Below, piece by piece: positions 19,293-26,553 of a stretch of DNA of 64,000 bases. The stretch is from assembly GCF_900112195.1 (NCBI RefSeq), contig NZ_FOKR01000013.1, forward strand, positions 57,557-121,556, given 5' to 3'. The stretch is from Butyrivibrio sp. YAB3001. GTDB lineage: Bacteria; Bacillota; Clostridia; Lachnospirales; Lachnospiraceae. Every line of letters starts with the position of its first letter. Within the stretch, counting starts at the first letter, position 1. Made by a program: the position numbers and the translations under genes. The notes below the pieces were generated by a model. It was not told the origin of the DNA and did no database searches. It was given only the letters and a program-made list of their open reading frames with translations.

Positions 19293-19371
19293 CTTTTATG
19301 TTTGCTCATTTATAGTGGGATGAATAGGGCCGTTGGGGTTATAATGGATGTATCTGTTTCGGAGGAGTTTT

Positions 19372-19449
19372 GTGGTATGTTTTTTATCATGGGAATTACA
19401 GACGACAGAGGATTTTGATTTCTGTTCTAAGTGTGGAACGAGGTTTTAA
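19372..19449 (+). CDS. possible 25-aa zinc-knuckle peptide or zinc-ribbon remnant
   Basis: GTG start after CGGAGGAG gives MVCFLSWELQ and ends DFCSKCGTRF, the typical C-terminal half of a zinc ribbon. The stop codon abuts the next ATG. A TATAAT lies about 30 nt upstream. It could be the tail of a larger lost gene with a second frame; weak evidence. Confidence 0.3.
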   Translation: MVCFLSWELQTTEDFDFCSKCGTRF

Positions 19450-19632
19450 ATGAAGATTAAGCAGATTTTTGATGGGGATTATGGCTGCGAAGAACTGCAG
19501 CCAGGACAGAAGCCGAAGGTATCAGTTACGCTTGTAGATGATGCCGGAAATGAAAAGCTCGTATCAGTGGAAGATGACTGGCTTACAGAGAATGGATTAG
19601 ATGTTGGATCAGAATGGCCATCAGGAAAATGA
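19450..19632 (+). CDS. 60-aa conserved hypothetical protein
   Basis: Starts MKIKQIFDGDYGCEELQPGQ and ends ENGLDVGSEWP. Soluble, acidic, beta-rich pattern with no known motif. It begins one base after the preceding small frame's stop and is followed 17 nt later by the Spx/ArsC gene, so it is probably the head of a four-gene operon ending with peptide deformylase. Function unknown. Confidence 0.6.
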   Translation: MKIKQIFDGDYGCEELQPGQKPKVSVTLVDDAGNEKLVSVEDDWLTENGLDVGSEWPSGK

Positions 19633-19649
19633 GATAGGAGACATGAATC

Positions 19650-20003
19650 ATGGTAAAAGTATATTGCTATTCTAGATGTACTACTTGCAAGAAGGCACTG
19701 AAATGGCTTGATGACAATGGTATTAAGTACGAGAGCCTTGATATTAAGGAGCAGCACCCGGACCGCAATATGATAAAGGATCTCAATGTTAAGAGTGGGC
19801 TTCTTTTGAAAAAGTTTTTTAATACCAGTGGACAGCTGTATCGGGAAATGGAATTGTCAAAAAAACTTCCGACAATGAGTGATGATGCGATGTTAGACCT
19901 GTTGGCATCGGATGGAATGCTTGTAAAACGACCATTACTGATTACTGACAAGAAAGTGCTTGGCGGATTTAAAGAGGATGAATGGAAAGAGGCGTGCTTA
20001 TAA
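19650..20003 (+). CDS. ArsC/Spx-family thioredoxin-fold protein
   Basis: A 117-aa protein of the arsenate reductase / Spx / YffB superfamily. It has CTTC (C10-x-x-C13) near the N-terminus in YCYSRCTTCKKALKWLDDNG and the family C-terminal motif VKRPLLITDKKVLGGF. Spx proteins bind RNA polymerase alpha-CTD and respond to thiol stress, whereas YffB types act as reductases; the sequence alone does not decide. RBS AGGAGACATGAATC is present. It precedes a small membrane protein and def. Confidence 0.85.
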   Translation: MVKVYCYSRCTTCKKALKWLDDNGIKYESLDIKEQHPDRNMIKDLNVKSGLLLKKFFNTSGQLYREMELSKKLPTMSDDAMLDLLASDGMLVKRPLLITDKKVLGGFKEDEWKEACL

Positions 20004-20018
20004 TGATGGGAGGTCTTT

Positions 20019-20249
20019 ATGGACAAGATCTTTGAAGTTGCTGACCGTTACATAAAATCGAGTGATTGGAAATTGTTTTCAGTTCTGAAGTTTTGCCTAA
20101 TTTCTTTGGGCATTATGCTTGGAATGCTTGTTAGACCACAGAACAAAAGAAAAGTCTACGGACTTGCAGGAATAACATTTCTTCTGACATATATTCCGCT
20201 AATGGCAAGATTTTTTAAACTGTATATGGATGAGGAGAACGAAGCCTAA
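20019..20249 (+). CDS. 76-aa two-helix membrane protein
   Basis: Two predicted membrane segments: residues about 23-39 (VLKFCLISLGIMLGMLV) and about 47-64 (GLAGITFLLTYIPLMARF), joined by a basic turn PQNKRK. The N-terminus is amphipathic. The stop codon overlaps the def start by one base, indicating coupled translation. Family not recognised. Confidence 0.65.
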   Translation: MDKIFEVADRYIKSSDWKLFSVLKFCLISLGIMLGMLVRPQNKRKVYGLAGITFLLTYIPLMARFFKLYMDEENEA

Positions 20250-20659
20250 TGGTTAAAAAGATTGTTAGGGATCCAATGTTCCTGCAGCAAAAGTCAGAGT
20301 ATGCAACAGAGTCTGACAAGCAGGTTATTGTAGATCTGCTTGATACATTAAGAGCCAAGCAGGAGCATTGCGTTGGCATGGCCGCCAACATGATTGGTGT
20401 GAAGAAAAGAATTATCGTGGTGGCTATGGGACCATTCCATTTTGCTATGGTGAATCCTATTATTACCAAGAAGTGTGGAGAATATCAGACAGAAGAGAGC
20501 TGTCTTTCTCTCGATGGAGTAAGACCCTGCACCAGATATAAGGAGATTGAGGTGGATTATCTTGATCAGGACTTCAAGCCTCAGCATGGGAAGTACAAGG
20601 ACTTCACAGCTCAGATAATCCAGCATGAGATCGACCATTTTGAGGGAATCCTTATATAA
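20249..20659 (+). CDS. def: peptide deformylase
   Basis: Removes the N-formyl group from new proteins using a bound metal. At 136 aa it is shorter than typical (150-190), with a compact C-terminus. Motif 1 is GMAANMIG (residues 43-50; usually GLAAPQIG), motif 2 is EESCLSL (usually EGCLS) with metal ligand Cys85, and motif 3 is HEIDH (126-130). The altered motifs fit a divergent second deformylase of the type seen in Clostridia. Start overlaps the preceding stop. Confidence 0.88.
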   Translation: MVKKIVRDPMFLQQKSEYATESDKQVIVDLLDTLRAKQEHCVGMAANMIGVKKRIIVVAMGPFHFAMVNPIITKKCGEYQTEESCLSLDGVRPCTRYKEIEVDYLDQDFKPQHGKYKDFTAQIIQHEIDHFEGILI

Positions 20660-20670
20660 ACGAGTTCAGA

Positions 20671-20745
20671 CCGATGCGAGGGAACCGGAAAACGGTTTGC
20701 ATCGGCCTGTCTTATGATATGTATAGGCATCCCAAAACCTATACA
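20671..20745 (+). terminator. two consecutive hairpins after def
   Basis: First stem CCGATGC / GCATCGG with an inner AACCG/CGGTT pair; second TGTATAGG / CCTATACA. Neither has a long T run, so termination is probable but not certain. Confidence 0.5.
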
Positions 20746-20820
20746 AGAGGTGCTTCTATCATACAGTAATTGCATTGAAATATATATTAAATACCGATTA
20801 AATTTGCACGAGGAGAAAAT

Positions 20821-20994
20821 ATGCAGGGGAAGTATCCGGTAATAACATTGTGTGGAAGTACCAGGTTTAAAGAGCAGTTCATGGAGGCTCAGAAAAAGCT
20901 CACGCTTGAGGGAAACATTGTCATCAGCGTGGGGCTCTTTGGCCATTCCGGCGATCAGGAAGTCTGGGAGAAACATTTCTGTGAAGATGCCTGA
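20821..20994 (+). pseudogene. nucleoside 2-deoxyribosyltransferase-like protein, truncated
   Basis: Strong ribosome site GAGGAGA, then MQGKYPVITLCGSTRFKEQF and GNIVISVGLFGHSGDQEVW, the N-terminal half of a small Rossmann-like family whose intact members run to about 120 aa. Here a stop comes after 57 codons, directly before an unrelated terminator hairpin, so the 3' half was lost by deletion. Confidence 0.6.
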
Positions 20995-21005
20995 GGGGCA
21001 GGGCG

Positions 21006-21042
21006 TCAAAAAGGCTGCCACACTAAATTAGTGCGACAGCCC
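21006..21042 (-). terminator. terminator, minus strand
   Basis: On the minus strand GGCTGTCGCACTAA / TTAGTGTGGCAGCC, then TTTTT. It ends transcripts from the TIM-barrel gene and from the remnant at 21053. Confidence 0.8.
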
Positions 21043-21052
21043 CATTATGATA

Positions 21053-21113
21053 TTAGAGAGATAGCGCAGCCTTGTAGCCGCCTTCTTTATGAATCTCGCG
21101 CATGTATTCATCT
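21053..21113 (-). pseudogene. 3' end of an unidentified gene
   Basis: The minus strand reads ADEYMREIHKEGGYKAALSL then stop, followed at once by a proper terminator. It looks like a genuine C-terminus, but only 20 residues remain and the family is not recognised. Upstream sequence on that strand belongs to a MerR remnant in the opposite orientation. Confidence 0.35.
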
Positions 21114-21118
21114 GCGGA

Positions 21119-21221
21119 ATGGATATGCAGTGGGCCAAGCTTTTGGAATGTCTCAGTAATTCCGGATTGTCGATCAAAGAAATGAAAAAATATGTGGATT
21201 TATGCATCATTGGAGACATTG
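21119..21221 (+). pseudogene. MerR-family regulator fragment
   Basis: The plus strand reads DMQWAKLLECLSNSGLSIKE and MKKYVDLCIIGD, the second half of the MerR DNA-binding domain plus the start of the dimerisation helix. The N-terminal helix-turn-helix and the rest are missing. A remnant. Confidence 0.65.
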
Positions 21222-21254
21222 CGCATAGCATTATCTTCCTCATCTCAACCACGT

Positions 21255-22280
21255 TTAAAAATATTTATTCATGAATTCGGAACTCACTTCGATACTCTTT
21301 ACCGGATCATTGTCAATCCAGTTCATGTGAGTTTCCAAAATAACTGCCATAACACCCTTTTCCTTTATGACTTCAGAAAGGCACTTAAGATTCATATTGC
21401 CTTTTCCAAGTTCTGTGGCCTTTTCTTTAAGGATGGGTGTCATATATGGTCCTTTTTGAGTGTTTCCTCTGTCATTAATATGCCAGTACTTAAGACGTGA
21501 ACCGAGCTTTTCTATTATTGGATAGACGTCAGCTCCTCCGTCAGTCATCCAATATGTGTCCAGCTCAAAATTCACATATTCACCGTCAGTGTTTTCTATA
21601 ATCACATCATAAGCTGTCTTATTCGTTGAAACCTTCTGCAATTCACAGTTGTGATTATGATATAAAAGCTTTACGCCGTGTTCTTTCAGAGCTTTTCCTG
21701 CAGTATTTAACCGCTCTGCCAGACTCTCAACCTCGTTTAAATCGCTATAATCAAACCTGTACATTCCTGTTATAACAACTACGTCTGTGCCATAGCTTTT
21801 TGCAAGATTCGCAACTTTCTCAGGATCTGCTTCTATTGCACCGAGATTTGAATGCATACTGCTTACCTTGAGCCCGCTCTCATAAATAAGCGTATGCCAA
21901 TCCTGATTACCGCTGTTTCCTATGTCCATTCCACCAAATTTTGTCAAAAGCTTTACTATAAAAGAAGATTTTTCTATCATGAAATCATTTATCTCTATAT
22001 AATCATATCCGGCAGCCTTAACATGTTTCAAAGCGTCAAGCGTAGTGTCGTAATTATCTGATACTGTACCGAGCATAATCTGCTGCACACCTTTTATTAC
22101 AGTATTCTCCTGAGTATTAAGCTGTGCACTGAAATAATCAGCTATTTCTTTTCTTGTAACTTCATAAGGTCCTGCTGTGGCATTTAGATATATATTTCTT
22201 ATCAAAAAGGCAATAATCATGCACAACACGGCAATTAAGACGGTGAATATCAGCGGCTTTTTTTCATTTAACTTTCTCAT
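21255..22280 (-). CDS. membrane-anchored sugar phosphate isomerase/epimerase-like TIM barrel
   Basis: A 341-aa xylose-isomerase-like TIM-barrel protein (AP endonuclease 2 fold). An N-terminal membrane helix (residues about 9-30, PLIFTVLIAVLCMIIAFLI) precedes the barrel, which is unusual; most relatives are cytosolic or carry a Tat signal. Metal- and substrate-site segments include LYHNHNCEL, FELDTYWMTDGGAD, WHINDRG and AVILETHMNW. It likely isomerises or dehydrates a sugar outside or at the membrane. It is transcribed divergently from a TetR-type gene 111 nt away, which probably regulates it. Confidence 0.82.
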   Translation of the reverse strand: MRKLNEKKPLIFTVLIAVLCMIIAFLIRNIYLNATAGPYEVTRKEIADYFSAQLNTQENTVIKGVQQIMLGTVSDNYDTTLDALKHVKAAGYDYIEINDFMIEKSSFIVKLLTKFGGMDIGNSGNQDWHTLIYESGLKVSSMHSNLGAIEADPEKVANLAKSYGTDVVVITGMYRFDYSDLNEVESLAERLNTAGKALKEHGVKLLYHNHNCELQKVSTNKTAYDVIIENTDGEYVNFELDTYWMTDGGADVYPIIEKLGSRLKYWHINDRGNTQKGPYMTPILKEKATELGKGNMNLKCLSEVIKEKGVMAVILETHMNWIDNDPVKSIEVSSEFMNKYF

Positions 22281-22335
22281 TTTAGATACTTATATTTCCT
22301 TTCGGTTTATTTTTGCTTATAATATAATCATCATG

Positions 22336-22377
22336 TGTTGATTTCAACCGACAAATATTTTACTTCTGTTGATTTCA
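22336..22377. promoter_or_regulatory. candidate operator repeats in the divergent TIM-barrel/TetR promoter
   Basis: TGTTGATTTCA occurs at 22336 and again at 22367, exactly 31 bp (about three helical turns) apart. The first copy is part of a palindrome GTTGA-TT-TCAAC. TATAAT-like sequence lies next to it (22320 region). Confidence 0.45.
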
Positions 22378-22391
22378 GAAAAGGAGTATCA

Positions 22392-22952
22392 ATGACTGCC
22401 TCCGGAGAGACCAAGATTTTACATACAAAAGAGCGTATAAGAAATTCCCTTATACAAATGCTTGGAAATATCACTATAGAAAAGATAACTATAAAGGAAT
22501 TATGTATGACAGCCGGCATAAACAGGACAACTTTTTATAAATATTATGGCAGTCAATATGACGTGTTAAACGAAATTGCTTCAATATATATATCTAAAAC
22601 AACCGCTCTGCTTATGGAGAATTTAGCCGAGGATCGGAAAATAGCTGATGATTTGGTGAATGCACTTCAGTTCATAAAAGACAATGCGGATTTTTTTATC
22701 TTATTTCTGGGAAAAGATAACTTAAATCCTATATCAGATATAAGCTCATTACTACCGGATTTTAATAAATTTGTGCTGGCATCTATGCGTAATTCATCTA
22801 TCACAGAATATGAAAAAAAATATCTGTCCTCCTATGTTTTACACGGAAGTGTCAAAATGATAAGCGACTGGATATCTGACGGATGCAGCCTTAGCTGTCA
22901 GAAAATGTGCAGTTTAATATTAAATGCATCCGGAAGAGTAATAGGAATATGA
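22392..22952 (+). CDS. TetR/AcrR-family regulator
   Basis: A 186-aa transcription regulator. The helix-turn-helix is ITIKELCMTAGINRTTFYKY, followed by GSQYDVLNEI; the C-terminal ligand/dimer domain is helical and unassigned (TetR_C_7-like). The start ATG at 22392 (MTASGETKIL) follows AAGGAG; an ATG at 22335 would put the operator repeats inside the gene. Divergent from the TIM-barrel gene, with a decayed alcohol dehydrogenase just downstream, so it may once have controlled both. Confidence 0.85.
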   Translation: MTASGETKILHTKERIRNSLIQMLGNITIEKITIKELCMTAGINRTTFYKYYGSQYDVLNEIASIYISKTTALLMENLAEDRKIADDLVNALQFIKDNADFFILFLGKDNLNPISDISSLLPDFNKFVLASMRNSSITEYEKKYLSSYVLHGSVKMISDWISDGCSLSCQKMCSLILNASGRVIGI

Positions 22953-22978
22953 ATTGTAGTAAATGAAAGGAGAATGCT

Positions 22979-23331
22979 ATGGAAAACTTTACTTTTTACT
23001 CACCAACTTTTTTGCCTTTGGAAAAGACACAGAGAATGACGCCGGGAAATATGTTAAGCGTTTTGGCGGAAGCAAAGTTCTTATCCATTATGGCGGTGGC
23101 AGCGTAATCGATTCTTCAAAAGCTATCGCAGCCGGTATAACTGATACTGATATCATGGCGCATTTACATGAGAGATATCTTACAAATTCAAAGGATGTTG
23201 AAGTAACAGACAGACTTATAGAAGGGCTCCTTATGATCCACGAAGGTCCACGAGTAATAGAAAATCCTGATAATTATGAAGCAAGAGCGAATATAATGTG
23301 GGCAGGAATGATGGCACATAACAATTTATAG
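22979..23331 (+). pseudogene. iron-containing alcohol dehydrogenase, decayed
   Basis: Good RBS (GAAAGGAG), then MENFTFYSPTF; a frameshift follows before FAFGKDTENDAGKYVKRFGG. Only short family blocks remain, joined by deletions: KVLIHYGGGSV, IDSSKAIAAG, then a piece near the metal-binding region ending NYEARANIMWAGMMAHNNL. Intact BDH-type enzymes are about 385 aa; barely a third survives. Confidence 0.75.
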
Positions 23332-23483
23332 GATTTATCTGGGGTGTGTGGCATTTGCCGCTGTATTTTTATCCTGCTCAGTTGCAGCATCAAAGGTTTG
23401 TGATGAACCCAATTTTTGTTGAAATAGTAATTGATGTGCTTTTCTTTGTGATAATCACACGGACAAAGTTCTTTAAAAAGTGA
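23331..23483 (+). pseudogene. CPBP intramembrane protease, C-terminal fragment
   Basis: In frame GGA 23331 onward: GFIWGVWHLPLYFYP, a CPBP/CAAX-protease block with its catalytic-site His, then a membrane segment IFVEIVIDVLFFVIITR and KFFKK stop. It is joined directly to the alcohol dehydrogenase remnant, so a deletion fused two unrelated genes. Confidence 0.6.
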
Positions 23484-23531
23484 TTGGATAGTATTAGATA
23501 AAATAAAAAGAAAAATGTTGGAGCCACGATA

Positions 23532-24395
23532 ATGGAACGTGAAGAATTAAAAGAGGCAATTGTTAGGGATTTAAACTCTGAGGAATACCCATTTGTTGTA
23601 GAAGTAAAAGGGAATACGGTTATTGGACACTGGAAGGTACAAGAGGTGCCTCAGAATGTGGATGAAAAGAAGCTACGATCTTTTTCTGTGAAGTACAAGC
23701 TTCGAAAAAACAAGACCTTTTGCGGTGGCGAAATGACAGCACAGCGTTATGATTATACTCCACCGACGAGTACGCAAACGAAAACCGTGTATTCGGTTTC
23801 GGCTTCGGATAATCTGCCTTGGAGAAAAAAGGTTGATGCGAAGGATTATCCTAATATCAGCTATGATGCTCAAAAGTTGTATTCCATTATAGAACAATAT
23901 CTGATGAACAATGGTTTTTTCTATCGTCCAGGTGTATGGAATTCTGCATACATTGATTGGAATGCTGGATTTAAGCTCCGTGTTGTAGGTGTTTTGTTTA
24001 TTTTGGTGGGATGCTTTGTATTTGGGGGATGTATAGAAACTGGAGTTTTATTATTTCAGTTATTTCCTCTTATCTATGTTGTTGTCGGGATAGGGGTGCT
24101 TCTAATTGGCCTGGGGAAGGTGAAATTTTATGATCTAAGGCGGGATATTGCTATAAAGGTGATATTGGGAATTATTATAGGTGGATGGCTGGTGGTGTTT
24201 GCGTTTATTCTTTTGACATCGTTTACAAGCTTTAAGAATGGGGAGATTCCGCTGACATTTATTCTGGTGACTATAGTTTTCTTGGGGCAGCAGGTAGATG
24301 AAGGGCTGTTCCTGCAGGATAACATTTCCAATCTGTCGCATGTTTTAGGCGGTATTGTTGGCGCTATTGTGGGGTACAGGCTGAACAAGAAGTGA
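23532..24395 (+). CDS. membrane protein with rhomboid-like C-terminus
   Basis: A 287-aa protein. About 150 soluble N-terminal residues of unknown type contain a Thr-rich stretch. Four or five membrane segments follow (about 150-285), including VVGVLFILVGCFVFGG and LIYVVVGIGVLLIGLG. The last segment reads QDNISNLSHVLGGIVGAIVG, which resembles the His-containing final helix of rhomboid proteins; the catalytic GxSG serine motif is not seen, so it may be an inactive homologue. A second copy of this 3' end is found at 48397-48492. Confidence 0.55.
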   Translation: MEREELKEAIVRDLNSEEYPFVVEVKGNTVIGHWKVQEVPQNVDEKKLRSFSVKYKLRKNKTFCGGEMTAQRYDYTPPTSTQTKTVYSVSASDNLPWRKKVDAKDYPNISYDAQKLYSIIEQYLMNNGFFYRPGVWNSAYIDWNAGFKLRVVGVLFILVGCFVFGGCIETGVLLFQLFPLIYVVVGIGVLLIGLGKVKFYDLRRDIAIKVILGIIIGGWLVVFAFILLTSFTSFKNGEIPLTFILVTIVFLGQQVDEGLFLQDNISNLSHVLGGIVGAIVGYRLNKK

Positions 24396-24430
24396 TGATG
24401 TGAGATTCGATTACGGATCGAGGAAGAAAT

Positions 24431-25144
24431 ATGCTTAGGATAGCAATTGTTGAGGATGAAAAAGAATATCAGGCAAGTCTTGTTGAGTACCTTAGCAGAT
24501 ATGAAAAAGACCATAACGATAGTTTTATTGTAAGAACCTTTTATGATGGTATAGATATACTGGATGACTATACATCGGATTATGATCTTATCTTTCTTGA
24601 TATACATATGAAACATCAGGATGGTATGACAACAGCGAAAAAGATAAGAGAATTAGATCCTGATGTGATCATAGTCTTCATAACTGCACTTGCTCAGTAT
24701 GCGATAGAAGGCTATAAGGTTAATGCTTTGGATTTTATATTAAAGCCGGTTGTATATGAGCAGCTTGTCGTTACAATGGACCGGGTGCTGAAAACATCTG
24801 ATAAGTTTCGGAAAGATAAGACACTTATTGTTCTTGATGATGGTGCGAAGCGGAAAGTGTCTGTCAGTGATATTTATTACATCGAGGTAGTGGCGCATGA
24901 TGTATTTGTTCATTGCAGTCTTGGTACTTTGGAGCACAAGCGAAGCACTCTTACCGCAATGGCAGAAGAATTATCGGACTATAATTTTGTAAAAGCGGGC
25001 CAGTCTCAGCTGGTTAATCTTAAATATGTTGATCAGATAAATGGAGACATAGTACGGGTTCATGGTGAGGATATTTACCTAAGCAGGAGTCAGAAAAAGA
25101 ATTTTTTGGCTGCATTTGCGCAGTATGTAGGAGCGGAAATATAG
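24431..25144 (+). CDS. LytTR-family response regulator
   Basis: A 237-aa two-component regulator. Receiver domain 1-120 has VEDE acidic pocket residues, phospho-acceptor Asp57 in FLDIHM, and the Thr/Lys switch residues in FITALAQYA and DFILKPV. The C-terminal LytTR DNA-binding domain (about 135-237) includes IYYIEVVAHDVFVHC and FVKAGQSQLVNLKYVDQI. It ends at the base before its kinase begins, so the pair is translationally coupled. Such regulators usually control peptide-signal or cell-surface genes. Confidence 0.93.
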   Translation: MLRIAIVEDEKEYQASLVEYLSRYEKDHNDSFIVRTFYDGIDILDDYTSDYDLIFLDIHMKHQDGMTTAKKIRELDPDVIIVFITALAQYAIEGYKVNALDFILKPVVYEQLVVTMDRVLKTSDKFRKDKTLIVLDDGAKRKVSVSDIYYIEVVAHDVFVHCSLGTLEHKRSTLTAMAEELSDYNFVKAGQSQLVNLKYVDQINGDIVRVHGEDIYLSRSQKKNFLAAFAQYVGAEI

Positions 25145-26443
25145 ATGGACGGATTCAATTTCAGATATCTGCTGGAGATGCTGATGCCAACTATTGGGCT
25201 CTGCATAGTAATTGGAAAAAGAAAAAATGGACTTATAAAGGCAATATGTTGCATTGCTGTAAGTCAGATTTTTAACTATGCTATGATTTTGGCGGCAAAA
25301 AATGTTGGCTATGCCGAAACAGAGATCATAACCGGGATGGCAGGATATGCTTTTATTATCGGATGGTTCATAGTTTCGTGGCTTTTTGTTGTGGCCTCAA
25401 TATATTTGTGGACCGAGGTAACGTTATATGAGGCTGTATACATTTTTGCAGTTAGTTATTCCATAGAACATATCTTTTATTGCATAAGGTCGTTAGTTGA
25501 GTATGTTTTAAATGGTAAAATCCTGGCAGATCAGCCTGTTATATACATGGCGTGCCTCATTGGTTCATTTCTTTTGGCTTACTATTGGTTTGCCAAGGGA
25601 ACGGTGAAAAATGGCAGATTTTATGTTGAGACGGTTACTGCTACTTCGGCAACTATCGGAATTCTGCTTATTGTATGGCTTCTTAGTCTGGTATCGGGGA
25701 TTTTTGGATTTACTTATCTTCATTGCATTTATGCGATCTTGAGCTGCATTTTTATACTTTCTAACCAGCGTGCGCAGCTTATCAGGGAGAATGAAAGGGC
25801 GGAGTTTAAGGTCAAGGAGCAGATTTGGAAGGATACTCAGGCAAGATATGAGATTTCAAAAGATGCCATGGCTATCGTAAACCAGCATTATCATGATATG
25901 AAACATCAGATAAGTGCGCTGGCTAGTATGGAAGATGATGAGAAACGGCGTGGGATTCTATCTGAGATGGAAAATGATATAGCGGTGTATGATGCAGTTG
26001 TCAGAACAGGAAATGAGTACCTGGATACGGTTCTTACAGAGAAAAAACTGATCTGCCATAGTAAGCATATTCAGATGAGTTGTATCGCAGATGGTTCACA
26101 GCTTTCTTTTATGGAGGAGATAGATCTTTATACGCTGATGGGGAATGCCCTTGATAACGCGATTGAAGCAAACGAGAAGATAGCGGATACAGCAAGGCGC
26201 TGGATTTCTGTTCAGATACAGGACAAAAAAGGAATTGTTCTTGTTGAAATTATTAACCCATATGAAGGGGATATAAAGATGAATGGGGATGTTCCGGAGA
26301 CATCAAAAGAGGATAAAATAAGTCACGGCTTTGGAAGCGGCAGCATTAAGGCAATCACTGAAAAATACAAAGGCCAGATGATAATAAAGACCGATAATAA
26401 CAAATATCTTCTCAGGCTGATTTTTACAGAAAATGGCAACTGA
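25145..26443 (+). CDS. GHKL sensor histidine kinase (AgrC-like)
   Basis: A 432-aa membrane kinase with about six N-terminal helices (residues 10-205), a coiled linker, an H-box HYHDMKHQ (probable phospho-His250) and a GHKL ATPase domain with the N-box NALDNAIEANEK and a G-box ISHGFGSGSIK. The layout matches AgrC/ComD-like kinases that pair with LytTR regulators. It starts immediately after the regulator. No signal-peptide precursor gene is evident. A terminator follows. Confidence 0.92.
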   Translation: MDGFNFRYLLEMLMPTIGLCIVIGKRKNGLIKAICCIAVSQIFNYAMILAAKNVGYAETEIITGMAGYAFIIGWFIVSWLFVVASIYLWTEVTLYEAVYIFAVSYSIEHIFYCIRSLVEYVLNGKILADQPVIYMACLIGSFLLAYYWFAKGTVKNGRFYVETVTATSATIGILLIVWLLSLVSGIFGFTYLHCIYAILSCIFILSNQRAQLIRENERAEFKVKEQIWKDTQARYEISKDAMAIVNQHYHDMKHQISALASMEDDEKRRGILSEMENDIAVYDAVVRTGNEYLDTVLTEKKLICHSKHIQMSCIADGSQLSFMEEIDLYTLMGNALDNAIEANEKIADTARRWISVQIQDKKGIVLVEIINPYEGDIKMNGDVPETSKEDKISHGFGSGSIKAITEKYKGQMIIKTDNNKYLLRLIFTENGN

Positions 26444-26463
26444 ATTACCGGATTTGACAAAGA

Positions 26464-26495
26464 AAAAGCAGGATATGACAAAACCTGCTTTTTTT
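26464..26495 (+). terminator. terminator after the two-component operon
   Basis: AAAAGCAGG / CCTGCTTTT with an 11-nt loop and seven T residues. Confidence 0.88.
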
Positions 26496-26553
26496 ATTTG
26501 CAAAATGATAATCTCATAGCACAGAAAACGCGCATTTTTTAAAGGAGAGGGTT

